Part shown: positions 30,459 to 38,401 of the stretch, in pieces
Numbering within the stretch: the stretch's first letter is position 1
How the letters are laid out: every line of letters starts with the position of its first letter
Origin: Planctomycetota bacterium
Lineage (GTDB): Bacteria; Planctomycetota; Phycisphaerae; Phycisphaerales; Phycisphaeraceae
Length of the DNA stretch: 64,000 nucleotides
Direction of reading: 5' to 3'
Assembly: GCA_016350165.1 (NCBI GenBank)
Contig: CP066225.1
Coordinates: 1 to 64,000 of the forward strand
The notes under the pieces: model-generated
The model's input: the letters and a program-made list of their open reading frames with translations, nothing else
Told to the model about the DNA's origin: nothing
The model's database searches: none
Made by a program: the position numbers and the translations under genes

Positions 30459-30950
30459 ATGAAGAAGTTAACTAACAAACTTATTATTATCGCTATTTCT
30501 ACACTATCCTCAGTCGCTTCAACCTATGCTTCGACAATTACATCAGTTATGCAATCGCCAAACGTCATTATCATTCTCACTGACGATCAAAGTTGGGTTG
30601 ATGCACCTACTGAGATGATCCCGGGTAATTTAGATACTAAAAGCGACTATTATCACACACCCAATATTGACTATCCCATAAGTTCTGGTATGCAGTTTTC
30701 ACATGGCTATATTCCTGCACCTTACTGACAGTAATGAAGTGATACCCGAGCAATTGGTTTACGATGCAAGTGATGGAAATACATCTAATTTTGACGGTGA
30801 CACAAATACCGATGGCGACACAAACACATCAAAATATCACGCTGGCATTCGAAAAGATCCCAAAGCGATATTTGACCTTTCGACTATATAGCCGAAACAA
30901 AAGGCCGTACGATCGCTCCTGTAAATTTTAAGAAGAAGAAAAACAAGTAA
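30459..30950 (+). pseudogene. Sulfatase pseudogene with internal deletions
   Basis: The ATG at 30459 opens a signal peptide (MKKLTNKLIIIAISTLSSVA) and a normal sulfatase start: SPNVIIILTDDQSWVDAP and YYHTPNI...GMQFSHGYIPAPY. The frame then hits TGA exactly where the Cys of CSPSR should be. Another frame contains KYHAGIRKDPKAIFDLSTI, which matches a mid-protein sulfatase segment (DPKRIFxLT), and the first frame resumes with KGRTIAPVNFKKKKNK before a stop at 30950. About 164 codons remain of an expected 480-500. The promoter with operator is retained, and the gene heads the transcript of the two intact sulfatases downstream. Confidence 0.75.
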
Positions 30951-31030
30951 AAAATAGTCAAAGCAACATGGAAGTGAAAAAGGCTGCTCCAACTATATTT
31001 TGATAAGAGAACAATAATTAGGATGTAATC

Positions 31031-32653
31031 ATGGCATTTTTTAATTTGAAGTCACAACGCAAATTACCACTATATTTAAGTGCCGCTACTTGCGTAACAT
31101 CTAATCTTCTCCCATGCACAACAACCCAAGTATCTGCTGGTGACACTAGTCAAAATCTGAATATTCTCTTTATCGCAACCGATGATTTGAATGATTTTGT
31201 GGGTGCAATGGGTGATCAACAAGCTATTACACCCAATCTTGATCGTTTAGCAGCTAGAGGTGTCTCATTTAACAACGCGCATGCATCTTCGATCTATAGT
31301 GCACCATCACGCACATCATTAATGACTGGCATGAACCCATCTACCACAGGGTGCTATCGCGATCAGTTTTTTTATCTTGAAGATCCAAGCATTATCGATT
31401 TACCTGGCTGGTTCAAAAACAACGGCTATACAACTTCAGGAACAGGTAAACTCTATCATCATATGCATGGCTGTATTGATCTTCGCAGCTGGGATACATA
31501 CACCATGTGGGATCCTTCTTTAAAGAAGAAAGGTTGGTTTTTCAATTTCTGGGGACCTAAATCTCCATCCCCCAAAAACCGACCTCTCAGTCCAGCAACT
31601 AGAGACATGTATAAAGATGCTTTAAAACGCAATCCAAACATGAAAAATCCATTGCCTCATATGGATTTCGGTCCAATTCCCAATAATGACGAACCGAAAA
31701 TGGCAGACACCATTGCTGCTCAATATGCAATTGATTTTTTAGCTAATGAGCAAGGCAGCAAGCCTTTTTTCCTAGGTGTTGGCTTCTACGCTCCTCATAA
31801 ACCCAACTTTGTTCCCCAAAAATACTTTGATATGTACCCACTTGACTCTATCAAGGAACCGCCAGTACTTGAAAACGATCTCGAAGATTTGCCGCCACAT
31901 ATACAAAAACGTTTAAAACGCCGTGCCAATCGCGAGAACAAGCTAATTACAGAGAAATATAAGATCAAAAAAGAAACTATACGTGGTTATCTTGCTTCAG
32001 TCACTTATGTAGATGCACAAATTGGCCGTGTTCTGGATGCTCTCGATAACAGTCAATATGCAGATAGCACGATCATTGTTCTCTGGAGTGATCATGGCTA
32101 CCACAATGGTGAAAAAGGTTTATGGGCCAAACATACACATTACGAACGTACATCTCATGTCCCCTTCATATGGGCTGGACCTGGAATCGCCCAAAACAAA
32201 ACAGTTAATACAACTGTAAGCCTTTTAGATATCTATCCAACACTTCTGTCACTTGCTGGCCTCCCCGAAAATAGTCGTACAGAAGGCATTGATTTAACTG
32301 ATGTTCTCATTGATCCTTCAATTGCTAAGGACAGGCCTGTTTTACAAATCAGTGATCATGGTACAAGTGTCATCACACAAGAGTGGCGATACACTCGTTA
32401 TAACGATGGCGAAGAGGAACTATATCATTTAACAACTGATCCAGATGAGTGGTACAACATTGCTAATAAACCAGCGAATCAAAATATTATCCATAAGCTC
32501 GCGCAATCACTTCCTATGAACCCCAAAGAACCCGGTGTAAACACACCTAAAAAGCTTCGCCAAGTTATTGTTGGAGAGAATTGGCATTGGGTTTCCAAGG
32601 AAGTCGAAAGTAAAAGAAAAAGTAAAAAAGCTACCAAAATCGGTACTAACTAA
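31031..32653 (+). CDS. Exported Ser-type sulfatase, iduronate-2-sulfatase-like
   Basis: A 540-residue protein with an AGGA ribosome-binding site 8-10 bp before the ATG. The N-terminal ~36 residues are a signal peptide with Cys residues. LNILFIATDDLNDFVGAMGD, SIYSAPSRTSLMTGMNPSTT (Ser90 as formylglycine precursor, S-A-P-S-R) and VGFYAPHKPNFVPQKYFDMY are typical of the iduronate-2-sulfatase-like branch (GFxxPHxPF). LWSDHGYHNGEKGLWAKHTH contains the second metal site and Lys. The very basic C-terminal tail (KRKSKKATKIGTN) is unusual. It is 80 bp after the pseudogene and 80 bp before the next sulfatase, probably one transcript. Confidence 0.9.
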   Translation: MAFFNLKSQRKLPLYLSAATCVTSNLLPCTTTQVSAGDTSQNLNILFIATDDLNDFVGAMGDQQAITPNLDRLAARGVSFNNAHASSIYSAPSRTSLMTGMNPSTTGCYRDQFFYLEDPSIIDLPGWFKNNGYTTSGTGKLYHHMHGCIDLRSWDTYTMWDPSLKKKGWFFNFWGPKSPSPKNRPLSPATRDMYKDALKRNPNMKNPLPHMDFGPIPNNDEPKMADTIAAQYAIDFLANEQGSKPFFLGVGFYAPHKPNFVPQKYFDMYPLDSIKEPPVLENDLEDLPPHIQKRLKRRANRENKLITEKYKIKKETIRGYLASVTYVDAQIGRVLDALDNSQYADSTIIVLWSDHGYHNGEKGLWAKHTHYERTSHVPFIWAGPGIAQNKTVNTTVSLLDIYPTLLSLAGLPENSRTEGIDLTDVLIDPSIAKDRPVLQISDHGTSVITQEWRYTRYNDGEEELYHLTTDPDEWYNIANKPANQNIIHKLAQSLPMNPKEPGVNTPKKLRQVIVGENWHWVSKEVESKRKSKKATKIGTN

Positions 32654-32733
32654 AAACAATCCCAAAAAACTGGTTGCGATCAATACATGTATATGATCTT
32701 TGCCAGGTTTATATTTGACATCACGGTTTAAAC

Positions 32734-34128
32734 ATGGAAAAACCCAATATTATATTTTTCATATGTCATGATTTAGGCAAGCATCTTGGTTGTTATGATG
32801 CCCTCGTAAAATCACCGAATCTTGATAAATTTGCTAAAACTGGCATTCAATTTAACAAAACCTTCTGCAATGCAACGGCCTGCAGCCCATCCCGCGGGTG
32901 TCTTATGACCGGCCGATATTCTCACAACAACGGACTAATTGGTCTATCACACCATGGTTGGGGGCTGTCACAAGACGAGAAAACAATCGTTGATTACTTG
33001 AATGATGCTGACTATGAAACTGTTCACATCGGACACAATCACGAGAGGCATGTTGGACAAAACCATTATCAAATCGATCTTGAAGAATCACCCGAAAACT
33101 CTAGAACGGATTACGTCGTAGATGATGCGATCAAATATCTCAAAACACGCATAAACTCAGACAAACCATTCTACTTAAACCTTGGCGTAAACGAAGTACA
33201 CGCTCACCACTATAACGAACGTTATGAAGACCCATATGGCGGCGCGACCGACCCCGATCAAGTATTCGTTCCTAATTACATGCCAAGTGAATTGCCGATG
33301 CGTAAAATGTTTGGCCGATTCCAAGCTGCTATCGAGTACATGGATCAGCATGTTGGACGACTTCTCGCTGAGATTGAAGCACTTGGATATCTGGATAACT
33401 CAATAGTAATCTTCACAACAGATCACGGTATTTCCGGCTCTCGCTCAAAAGGTACGCTCTATGATCGTGGAATGGAAGTGTCATATCTAATGCATCTTCC
33501 CAATGGTTTACGTAATGGATATGAAATAAATCATCTTACACAGCACATTGATATTACACCTACACTTCTCGAAGCTGCAGGCATTAAAATATCTGATGAA
33601 ATTCAGGGCAAGTCATTTTGGCCACTTCTCACGGACAATGATTATCAACCACATAATGAAATCTACACTGAGAGAAACTACCATATCCCACCTGAACAAG
33701 GTCAACCTGTCGAACAGACCTATGACCCTCAACGTTCAATTCGAACCGACCGCTTCCATTACATTCGCTACTTCAAACCAGATTTTGATAGCAGGCCATA
33801 TCTTCCTTGGGAATCCCCAGAACTAATCGACAGTAGTGATTGGGGGCACATTCTACCTGAAACATCAATTAAAAGAGACTACGAAGAACTCTATGATCTA
33901 GCTCATGATAATGGTGAATATTTCAATTTGGCAAATAACCCTGAATACCAACATATAAAGAAAGAACTTATCGATAAAATGTCCAAATGGATGAACCAAA
34001 CAAATGATCATGCACTCATTGGCACAACTCCATTACCTAAATCTCCGGATGGATGGGGATATCCTCGTGATACCCAAGAATTAGAGTCGATGAAAGAAAT
34101 CGCATTCAACTGCTCAATACCGAATTAA
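32734..34128 (+). CDS. Cys-type cytoplasmic sulfatase, heparan N-sulfatase-like
   Basis: A 464-residue protein that starts directly with MEKPNIIFFICHDLGKHLGC and so has no signal peptide. The active-site motif TACSPSRGCLMTGRYSHNNG has Cys50 as the formylglycine precursor (C-S-P-S-R); IVIFTTDHGISGSRSKGTLY is the second metal site. The overall form, with GLSHHGWGL and an HIGHNHERH segment, resembles the heparan N-sulfatase (sulfamidase)-like group and is close in type to the sulfatase at 21762. A cytoplasmic location implies action on imported oligosaccharides. It ends before a hairpin terminator. Confidence 0.88.
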   Translation: MEKPNIIFFICHDLGKHLGCYDALVKSPNLDKFAKTGIQFNKTFCNATACSPSRGCLMTGRYSHNNGLIGLSHHGWGLSQDEKTIVDYLNDADYETVHIGHNHERHVGQNHYQIDLEESPENSRTDYVVDDAIKYLKTRINSDKPFYLNLGVNEVHAHHYNERYEDPYGGATDPDQVFVPNYMPSELPMRKMFGRFQAAIEYMDQHVGRLLAEIEALGYLDNSIVIFTTDHGISGSRSKGTLYDRGMEVSYLMHLPNGLRNGYEINHLTQHIDITPTLLEAAGIKISDEIQGKSFWPLLTDNDYQPHNEIYTERNYHIPPEQGQPVEQTYDPQRSIRTDRFHYIRYFKPDFDSRPYLPWESPELIDSSDWGHILPETSIKRDYEELYDLAHDNGEYFNLANNPEYQHIKKELIDKMSKWMNQTNDHALIGTTPLPKSPDGWGYPRDTQELESMKEIAFNCSIPN

Positions 34129-34164
34129 AATTAATTAATTTATAGAATCAATTCTAAACTATAG

Positions 34165-34195
34165 AAGAAGGCTCCGAAAGGTGCCTTCTTGTCTT
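34165..34195 (+). terminator. Probable terminator of the plus-strand sulfatase operon
   Basis: AAGAAGGC pairs with GCCTTCTT across a 10-base loop, followed by GTCTTAT. The T tract is weak. Confidence 0.6.
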
Positions 34196-34257
34196 ATAGA
34201 TAGACCATCTTATCTTAATAAAATATCGCTTACTACACGTATTTATTCTTGTTTTCC

Positions 34258-34273
34258 ATAGCTTTGCTGCTAT
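34258..34273. promoter_or_regulatory. Candidate operator, perfect ATAGC-N6-GCTAT dyad
   Basis: ATAGC, TTTGCT, GCTAT, continuing into ATTATAA, which could serve as a -10 region. It lies about 173 bp upstream of the PEP-CTERM gene's ATG. Confidence 0.65.
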
Positions 34274-34445
34274 ATTATAAATATTAAAGCTACCCGAAAG
34301 AATATACGTATCTACTTGAGTATTTCCGCGATGCACGCCTTTCCATTTTTAATCGCAAATGATGACTTCTCTCGCATTTACTTTCCCTTTGTATACAACA
34401 CTCTATAAACAAGCTGTGTTATTTTCACAGCGGAAGGAGAAAATA

Positions 34446-35324
34446 ATGACGCACAGTAGAATCGCTGCACTTACTACATTCTCTCTAGCAGCATGCATAT
34501 CAGTTCCTGTATTCGCAGTTCCTACATTTTCTGGTGATATCATCGCTAAATCGGACAAAACAGCACCATGGGAGACATGGGACGGCTCTGAAAATAAACA
34601 GATGCTGGCTGGCGTTCAATCACCTGATTCCTCAACAATCGAAGCTGGTGATGATGCCGCAATCGTATTTACAGATGATACATTTACAATTGGTGGCACC
34701 AAATTTGGTGATACAGGTGGCACAGCAACCGTTACAGTCGCAGCTGGTAAAGAACTGATTTGTACAGCATACGCGAATGTTGGTACAGCTGGCGGCACTG
34801 GCACACTCACTCTCGAGTCTGGCTCGTCTGTCATTGCAAAGCTTTCAAAGTTTGGTGGTCTTGGTGGCGGCCAAGCTAACTTTATCATCAACCCCGATGC
34901 ATCTTTCTCTACCAATGGTACAAAAAGCAACAACACGCTCAGCCTTGGCTTTAAAGGAAATGCGAATATCACATTCATCTTCGGTTCTGACAACTCACAT
35001 GGCACACTAACAGCTACTCAAAATATTGATATTGATATACCCGATACAGACGACTCCTCAGGTGAAGTCGTTGTCACTGCCGACCCGACAACAATTCTGA
35101 ATTTAGATTTCAGCGATGCAACAGTTTCTGCAGGTGACACTTTCACTTTAATGACATCTGACACAGCTATTACTGGTGATTTCGATGCAATCAATGTCAA
35201 TGGAGCCAACTTATCAGCTTCATTCGACAACGGCATTGTAACTCTTGCCGCAATTCCTGAACCAGCCTCAATGGCATTGCTACTAACTGGTACCATTCTC
35301 CTTGCTGCCAGAAAACACTCATAA
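34446..35324 (+). CDS. PEP-CTERM-sorted exported protein, beta-rich
   Basis: 292 residues from the ATG at 34446, which has AAGGAG 7 bp upstream; longer in-frame starts lack this. The signal peptide is MTHSRIAALTTFSLAACISV with AVFA-type cleavage (PVFA). The body is Gly/Thr/Ala-rich with beta-strand repeats (ATVTVAAGKELICTAYAN, GTLTLESGSSVIAKLS), like an autotransporter-type beta-helix. The end, IPEPASMALLLTGTILLAAR plus KHS, is a PEP-CTERM signal: PEP motif, hydrophobic helix, basic tail. Such proteins are processed by exosortase, which is not in this window. Function is unknown; the upstream dyad suggests coregulation with the sulfatases. Confidence 0.8.
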   Translation: MTHSRIAALTTFSLAACISVPVFAVPTFSGDIIAKSDKTAPWETWDGSENKQMLAGVQSPDSSTIEAGDDAAIVFTDDTFTIGGTKFGDTGGTATVTVAAGKELICTAYANVGTAGGTGTLTLESGSSVIAKLSKFGGLGGGQANFIINPDASFSTNGTKSNNTLSLGFKGNANITFIFGSDNSHGTLTATQNIDIDIPDTDDSSGEVVVTADPTTILNLDFSDATVSAGDTFTLMTSDTAITGDFDAINVNGANLSASFDNGIVTLAAIPEPASMALLLTGTILLAARKHS

Positions 35325-35342
35325 GCAAATTGCACAAGCGAT

Positions 35343-35380
35343 AAAATAAGCCGATCACTATGATCGGCTTATTCTTTTCA
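35343..35380. terminator. Terminator between the PEP-CTERM and pgmB genes
   Basis: AATAAGCCGATCA pairs with TGATCGGCTTATT across a short loop, with T-rich sequence on the plus side and A-rich sequence before it. It likely ends both converging units. Confidence 0.85.
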
Positions 35381-35404
35381 ATTAACTTGTGATCACTTCT
35401 TTTA

Positions 35405-36067
35405 TCACACAGCAACTTCATTCATTTCATTCAAAATATTCTGAAACTCAGCCATACATGAAATATTTAGGTCTGCCTCTTTCAGTATCTCTGTATCACC
35501 CACACCCACAGCAAACATTCCAGCAGCCTTAATAGCTTGTACACCTACCTGTGCATCTTCAACTGCAATACATTTTCCAGGCAATACCCCAATTCCTTCT
35601 GCAGCTGCCAAAAATGTTTCTGGATGTGGTTTAGGATGCTCAACTGCAGCAGCATCCACAATATAATCAAAGCTCTCTAATAAACCGAGTTTTCTAAGAA
35701 CAAACGTAGCATTCTTACTCGCTGATGCAATTGCTGTTTTTACGCCACTATTTCTCAATTCCTTCAAAAGCACCACAACACCATCAAGAATATCACTTTT
35801 ATCCATCTGCTCTTCAAGCATTTGTATATAAAAGTCATTTTTCTTATTTGCCACCACCAACTTCTCAACTTCAGGCATATCAACATTGCCACGCTCTAAA
35901 AGATATTCCAGACTCCCCATACGACTAACACCTTTTAAATCCTCATTCATTTCTTCATTGAAAGTGACGCCTAACTCATCTGCAAGCTTCTTCCAGCCAA
36001 GATAATGAAACTTCGCAGTGTCTGTAATCACACCATCTAAATCAAATATTACAGCTTGATATTTCAT
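35405..36067 (-). CDS. pgmB: Beta-phosphoglucomutase (HAD superfamily)
   Basis: A 220-residue protein. HAD motif I FDLDGVITDTAKFHYLGWKK includes the nucleophile Asp and the second Asp, with the TAxFH segment typical of beta-phosphoglucomutase. Cap-domain residues around GVSRMGSLEYLL follow; motif II is AIASASKNA, motif III is the Lys in HPKPHPETF, and motif IV is AVEDAQVGVQAIKAAGM. It converts beta-glucose-1-phosphate to glucose-6-phosphate in the cytosol. Its start is 4 bp after the GH65 gene's stop, so the two are translationally linked, and its substrate is exactly the product of inverting GH65 phosphorylases. Confidence 0.93.
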   Translation of the reverse strand: MKYQAVIFDLDGVITDTAKFHYLGWKKLADELGVTFNEEMNEDLKGVSRMGSLEYLLERGNVDMPEVEKLVVANKKNDFYIQMLEEQMDKSDILDGVVVLLKELRNSGVKTAIASASKNATFVLRKLGLLESFDYIVDAAAVEHPKPHPETFLAAAEGIGVLPGKCIAVEDAQVGVQAIKAAGMFAVGVGDTEILKEADLNISCMAEFQNILNEMNEVAV

Positions 36068-36071
36068 TTAT

Positions 36072-38357
36072 TCATTTTCCCTGCTCTACGCAATTTTCCA
36101 TTCCATATAAACATTCAACACATTCGCCTGGCTCGCACACAAGCTTCTGATCACCAACTGACAACCCAACTGTTTCTGTATTTATAGCTAACGCTATGAA
36201 AATAACTTTTTCATGATCGATCTCAATTTCGACACACTGTTCATGCCAACGAGCTTTAAATGAGATACACGACCAATGCTTCGGTAGATGTGGCTTCAGT
36301 GCAATCCCATGTGTATTCACTTTCATTCCAGCAAACCCATTCACAACCGCCATCCACGCCCCTCCATTTGCAACTGGATGTGTACCACCTATATACAATG
36401 GACCAATAAACTGCTTAGATTCACCTGTTAAATCAATCGTAGCAGTCTTCATAAAGTACTTATATGCCCATTCAGCTTGCCCCAGTTTTGCTGCTTGAAT
36501 TGCATAAACACATGAACTCAAACTTGATCCATGTTCTGTACGAGGCTCGTAATATTCCCAATTCCTTTTACACACTTCATCCGAATATTCTTCATTAAAC
36601 AACTGCAGCATCAATATCACATCAGCTTGCTTAAGAATCTGTGTATTTGTCGCAATGCCATTGCCCCCACCTAAATATTCAGTCTTATCAAGTATTCTTG
36701 ATCTCAATTGTTCCAAAGAAATATCTTCAAGTGTAAAATACCCATTGAATTGCTCAACAAGTAATGTCTCTTCCAAAATAGGTGGTACAAACAATCTTTC
36801 TGAAATATCTTGAATAAGCTTCACGTCATCAGACAATCCTGTTTTATCTAATAATTTATAACAGTTATCCTCATCTAAACGATTGCATATAATTAACGTC
36901 ACATCGAAAACATGCTTTATCATTCTGTTCGTATATGCATTATTATGAATTCTCTCGTGATACTCATCAGGGCCAGTAACATCAAGCACCTCATATCGTC
37001 TTTTCATTGGCTTATAATGCAAATACGACAAAAAGAATTTCGCACACTCAAAAACAATCCTTGCGCCAATATTCTGTATGAATTTCCAATCACCTGTCTG
37101 CTCATAATACGACCAAATTGCATAAACAATATCCGCACTAATATGAACTTGTTTATCTCTAAAGTAGGTGCGCAACGGACGATTCGTAAACACATCTGTT
37201 ACATTGAAATGTGAGCATGCATCATCGCCAGTTTCCTGGCTTTCCCATGCAAAAAAAGCACCTTCAAAACCATATTCACTAGCTTTTCTTTTTGCGCCAT
37301 CTAAAGTTATTGCTCGAAAATTTAATAAACTTCTAGAAACCTCTGGAAATACCTGTGTAAAAAATGGGATCATAAAGATTTCGGTATCCCAAAATATTGC
37401 ACCTTTATAAACTTGCCCTGATAGGCCACGAGCAGCAATAGACAAACGATCACTATGCATTGGTGCGATGATCATCAAATGATACAGGCTATAACGAATT
37501 GCAAACTGTGCTTCTACATCACCCTTAATTTCTACATCCGCTTCGTTCCATCTTTTTTCCCAGACTATCTTATGTTTCCGATGAAGCTCTGAATACCCCA
37601 CAACAACCGCTTTGTTTACACTCTCAACACTTGCTTTCTCAACATCACTCACATCTAATTCAGTATAGACACTGACATACTTCGTAATCTTTACAACTTC
37701 ATTTGCTTTTAGTTTAATTATCGAGTGCCGTATATTTTGAAGATCATGCCGTCGTACAGTTTCCTTTACAAGTACATTATTCTTGCACATAATATCAAAC
37801 CGTTCACAGACACAAACATCTTTTTCAAGTTCATGTGTCGTAGCTTTTACGATTAGGACACCATCTTCATTGTCACAACGTACACTTTTAAGATGTGGAC
37901 CATTAATATCCCACACATCTGCATCGATACCTGATTCAATTTCAACTTCACAATCAACCGTACTGCTCAATTCATACCGAGCTACCATTAAGTGAACATC
38001 ATCAGCACAAGCAAAACGTTTACTCTTAAGCGAAACCGAACCTTCACTCATTCTCCAAGTCGTCGCTCTCTCAAACTCAGCAATTCGAATATCTAGCGAT
38101 TGAGCATGCGTTTCAATATTCTCATCACTTGTACCTTTTATACGTAAATATAGACCATTCGGCGCATTGATCGGTTCACGCCATTTATTTCCAACCTGGT
38201 CATACAAGCCAGCTAGCATACAGCCAACTAATGATTCTTTTCGACATTCATCTAATGTCCCCCTAAACCCCATATAACCATTGCCTATTAGATATTTATT
38301 ACCATGCTGAACTACTTTCGCAGCATCGTAAGTACATTCCGATAGCGTCCAGCTCAT
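36072..38357 (-). CDS. GH65 family disaccharide phosphorylase
   Basis: A 761-residue protein. The N-terminal beta-sandwich starts near GNKYLIGNGYMGFRGTLDE. The (alpha/alpha)6 barrel contains AARGLSGQVYKGAIFWDTEI and the catalytic-acid motif DVTGPDEYHERIHNNAYTNR, with Glu at about residue 466. GGTHPVANGGAWMAVVNGFA matches the phosphate-binding/C-terminal region. GH65 enzymes phosphorolyse maltose, trehalose, kojibiose or nigerose with inversion, giving beta-glucose-1-phosphate. There is no signal peptide, so it is cytosolic. It sits between a second GH65 gene (44 bp upstream) and pgmB. Linkage specificity is not readable. Confidence 0.92.
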   Translation of the reverse strand: MSWTLSECTYDAAKVVQHGNKYLIGNGYMGFRGTLDECRKESLVGCMLAGLYDQVGNKWREPINAPNGLYLRIKGTSDENIETHAQSLDIRIAEFERATTWRMSEGSVSLKSKRFACADDVHLMVARYELSSTVDCEVEIESGIDADVWDINGPHLKSVRCDNEDGVLIVKATTHELEKDVCVCERFDIMCKNNVLVKETVRRHDLQNIRHSIIKLKANEVVKITKYVSVYTELDVSDVEKASVESVNKAVVVGYSELHRKHKIVWEKRWNEADVEIKGDVEAQFAIRYSLYHLMIIAPMHSDRLSIAARGLSGQVYKGAIFWDTEIFMIPFFTQVFPEVSRSLLNFRAITLDGAKRKASEYGFEGAFFAWESQETGDDACSHFNVTDVFTNRPLRTYFRDKQVHISADIVYAIWSYYEQTGDWKFIQNIGARIVFECAKFFLSYLHYKPMKRRYEVLDVTGPDEYHERIHNNAYTNRMIKHVFDVTLIICNRLDEDNCYKLLDKTGLSDDVKLIQDISERLFVPPILEETLLVEQFNGYFTLEDISLEQLRSRILDKTEYLGGGNGIATNTQILKQADVILMLQLFNEEYSDEVCKRNWEYYEPRTEHGSSLSSCVYAIQAAKLGQAEWAYKYFMKTATIDLTGESKQFIGPLYIGGTHPVANGGAWMAVVNGFAGMKVNTHGIALKPHLPKHWSCISFKARWHEQCVEIEIDHEKVIFIALAINTETVGLSVGDQKLVCEPGECVECLYGMENCVEQGK

Positions 38358-38401
38358 AGAAAACTCTCTATCTGGTCATGTAGACTAAAATATTGATTTT
38401 G

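Noticed and set aside
36184-36197. ATAGC-TAAC-GCTAT, similar to the operator dyad, inside the first GH65 gene
   Set aside because: The spacer is four, not six, and it is in coding sequence.
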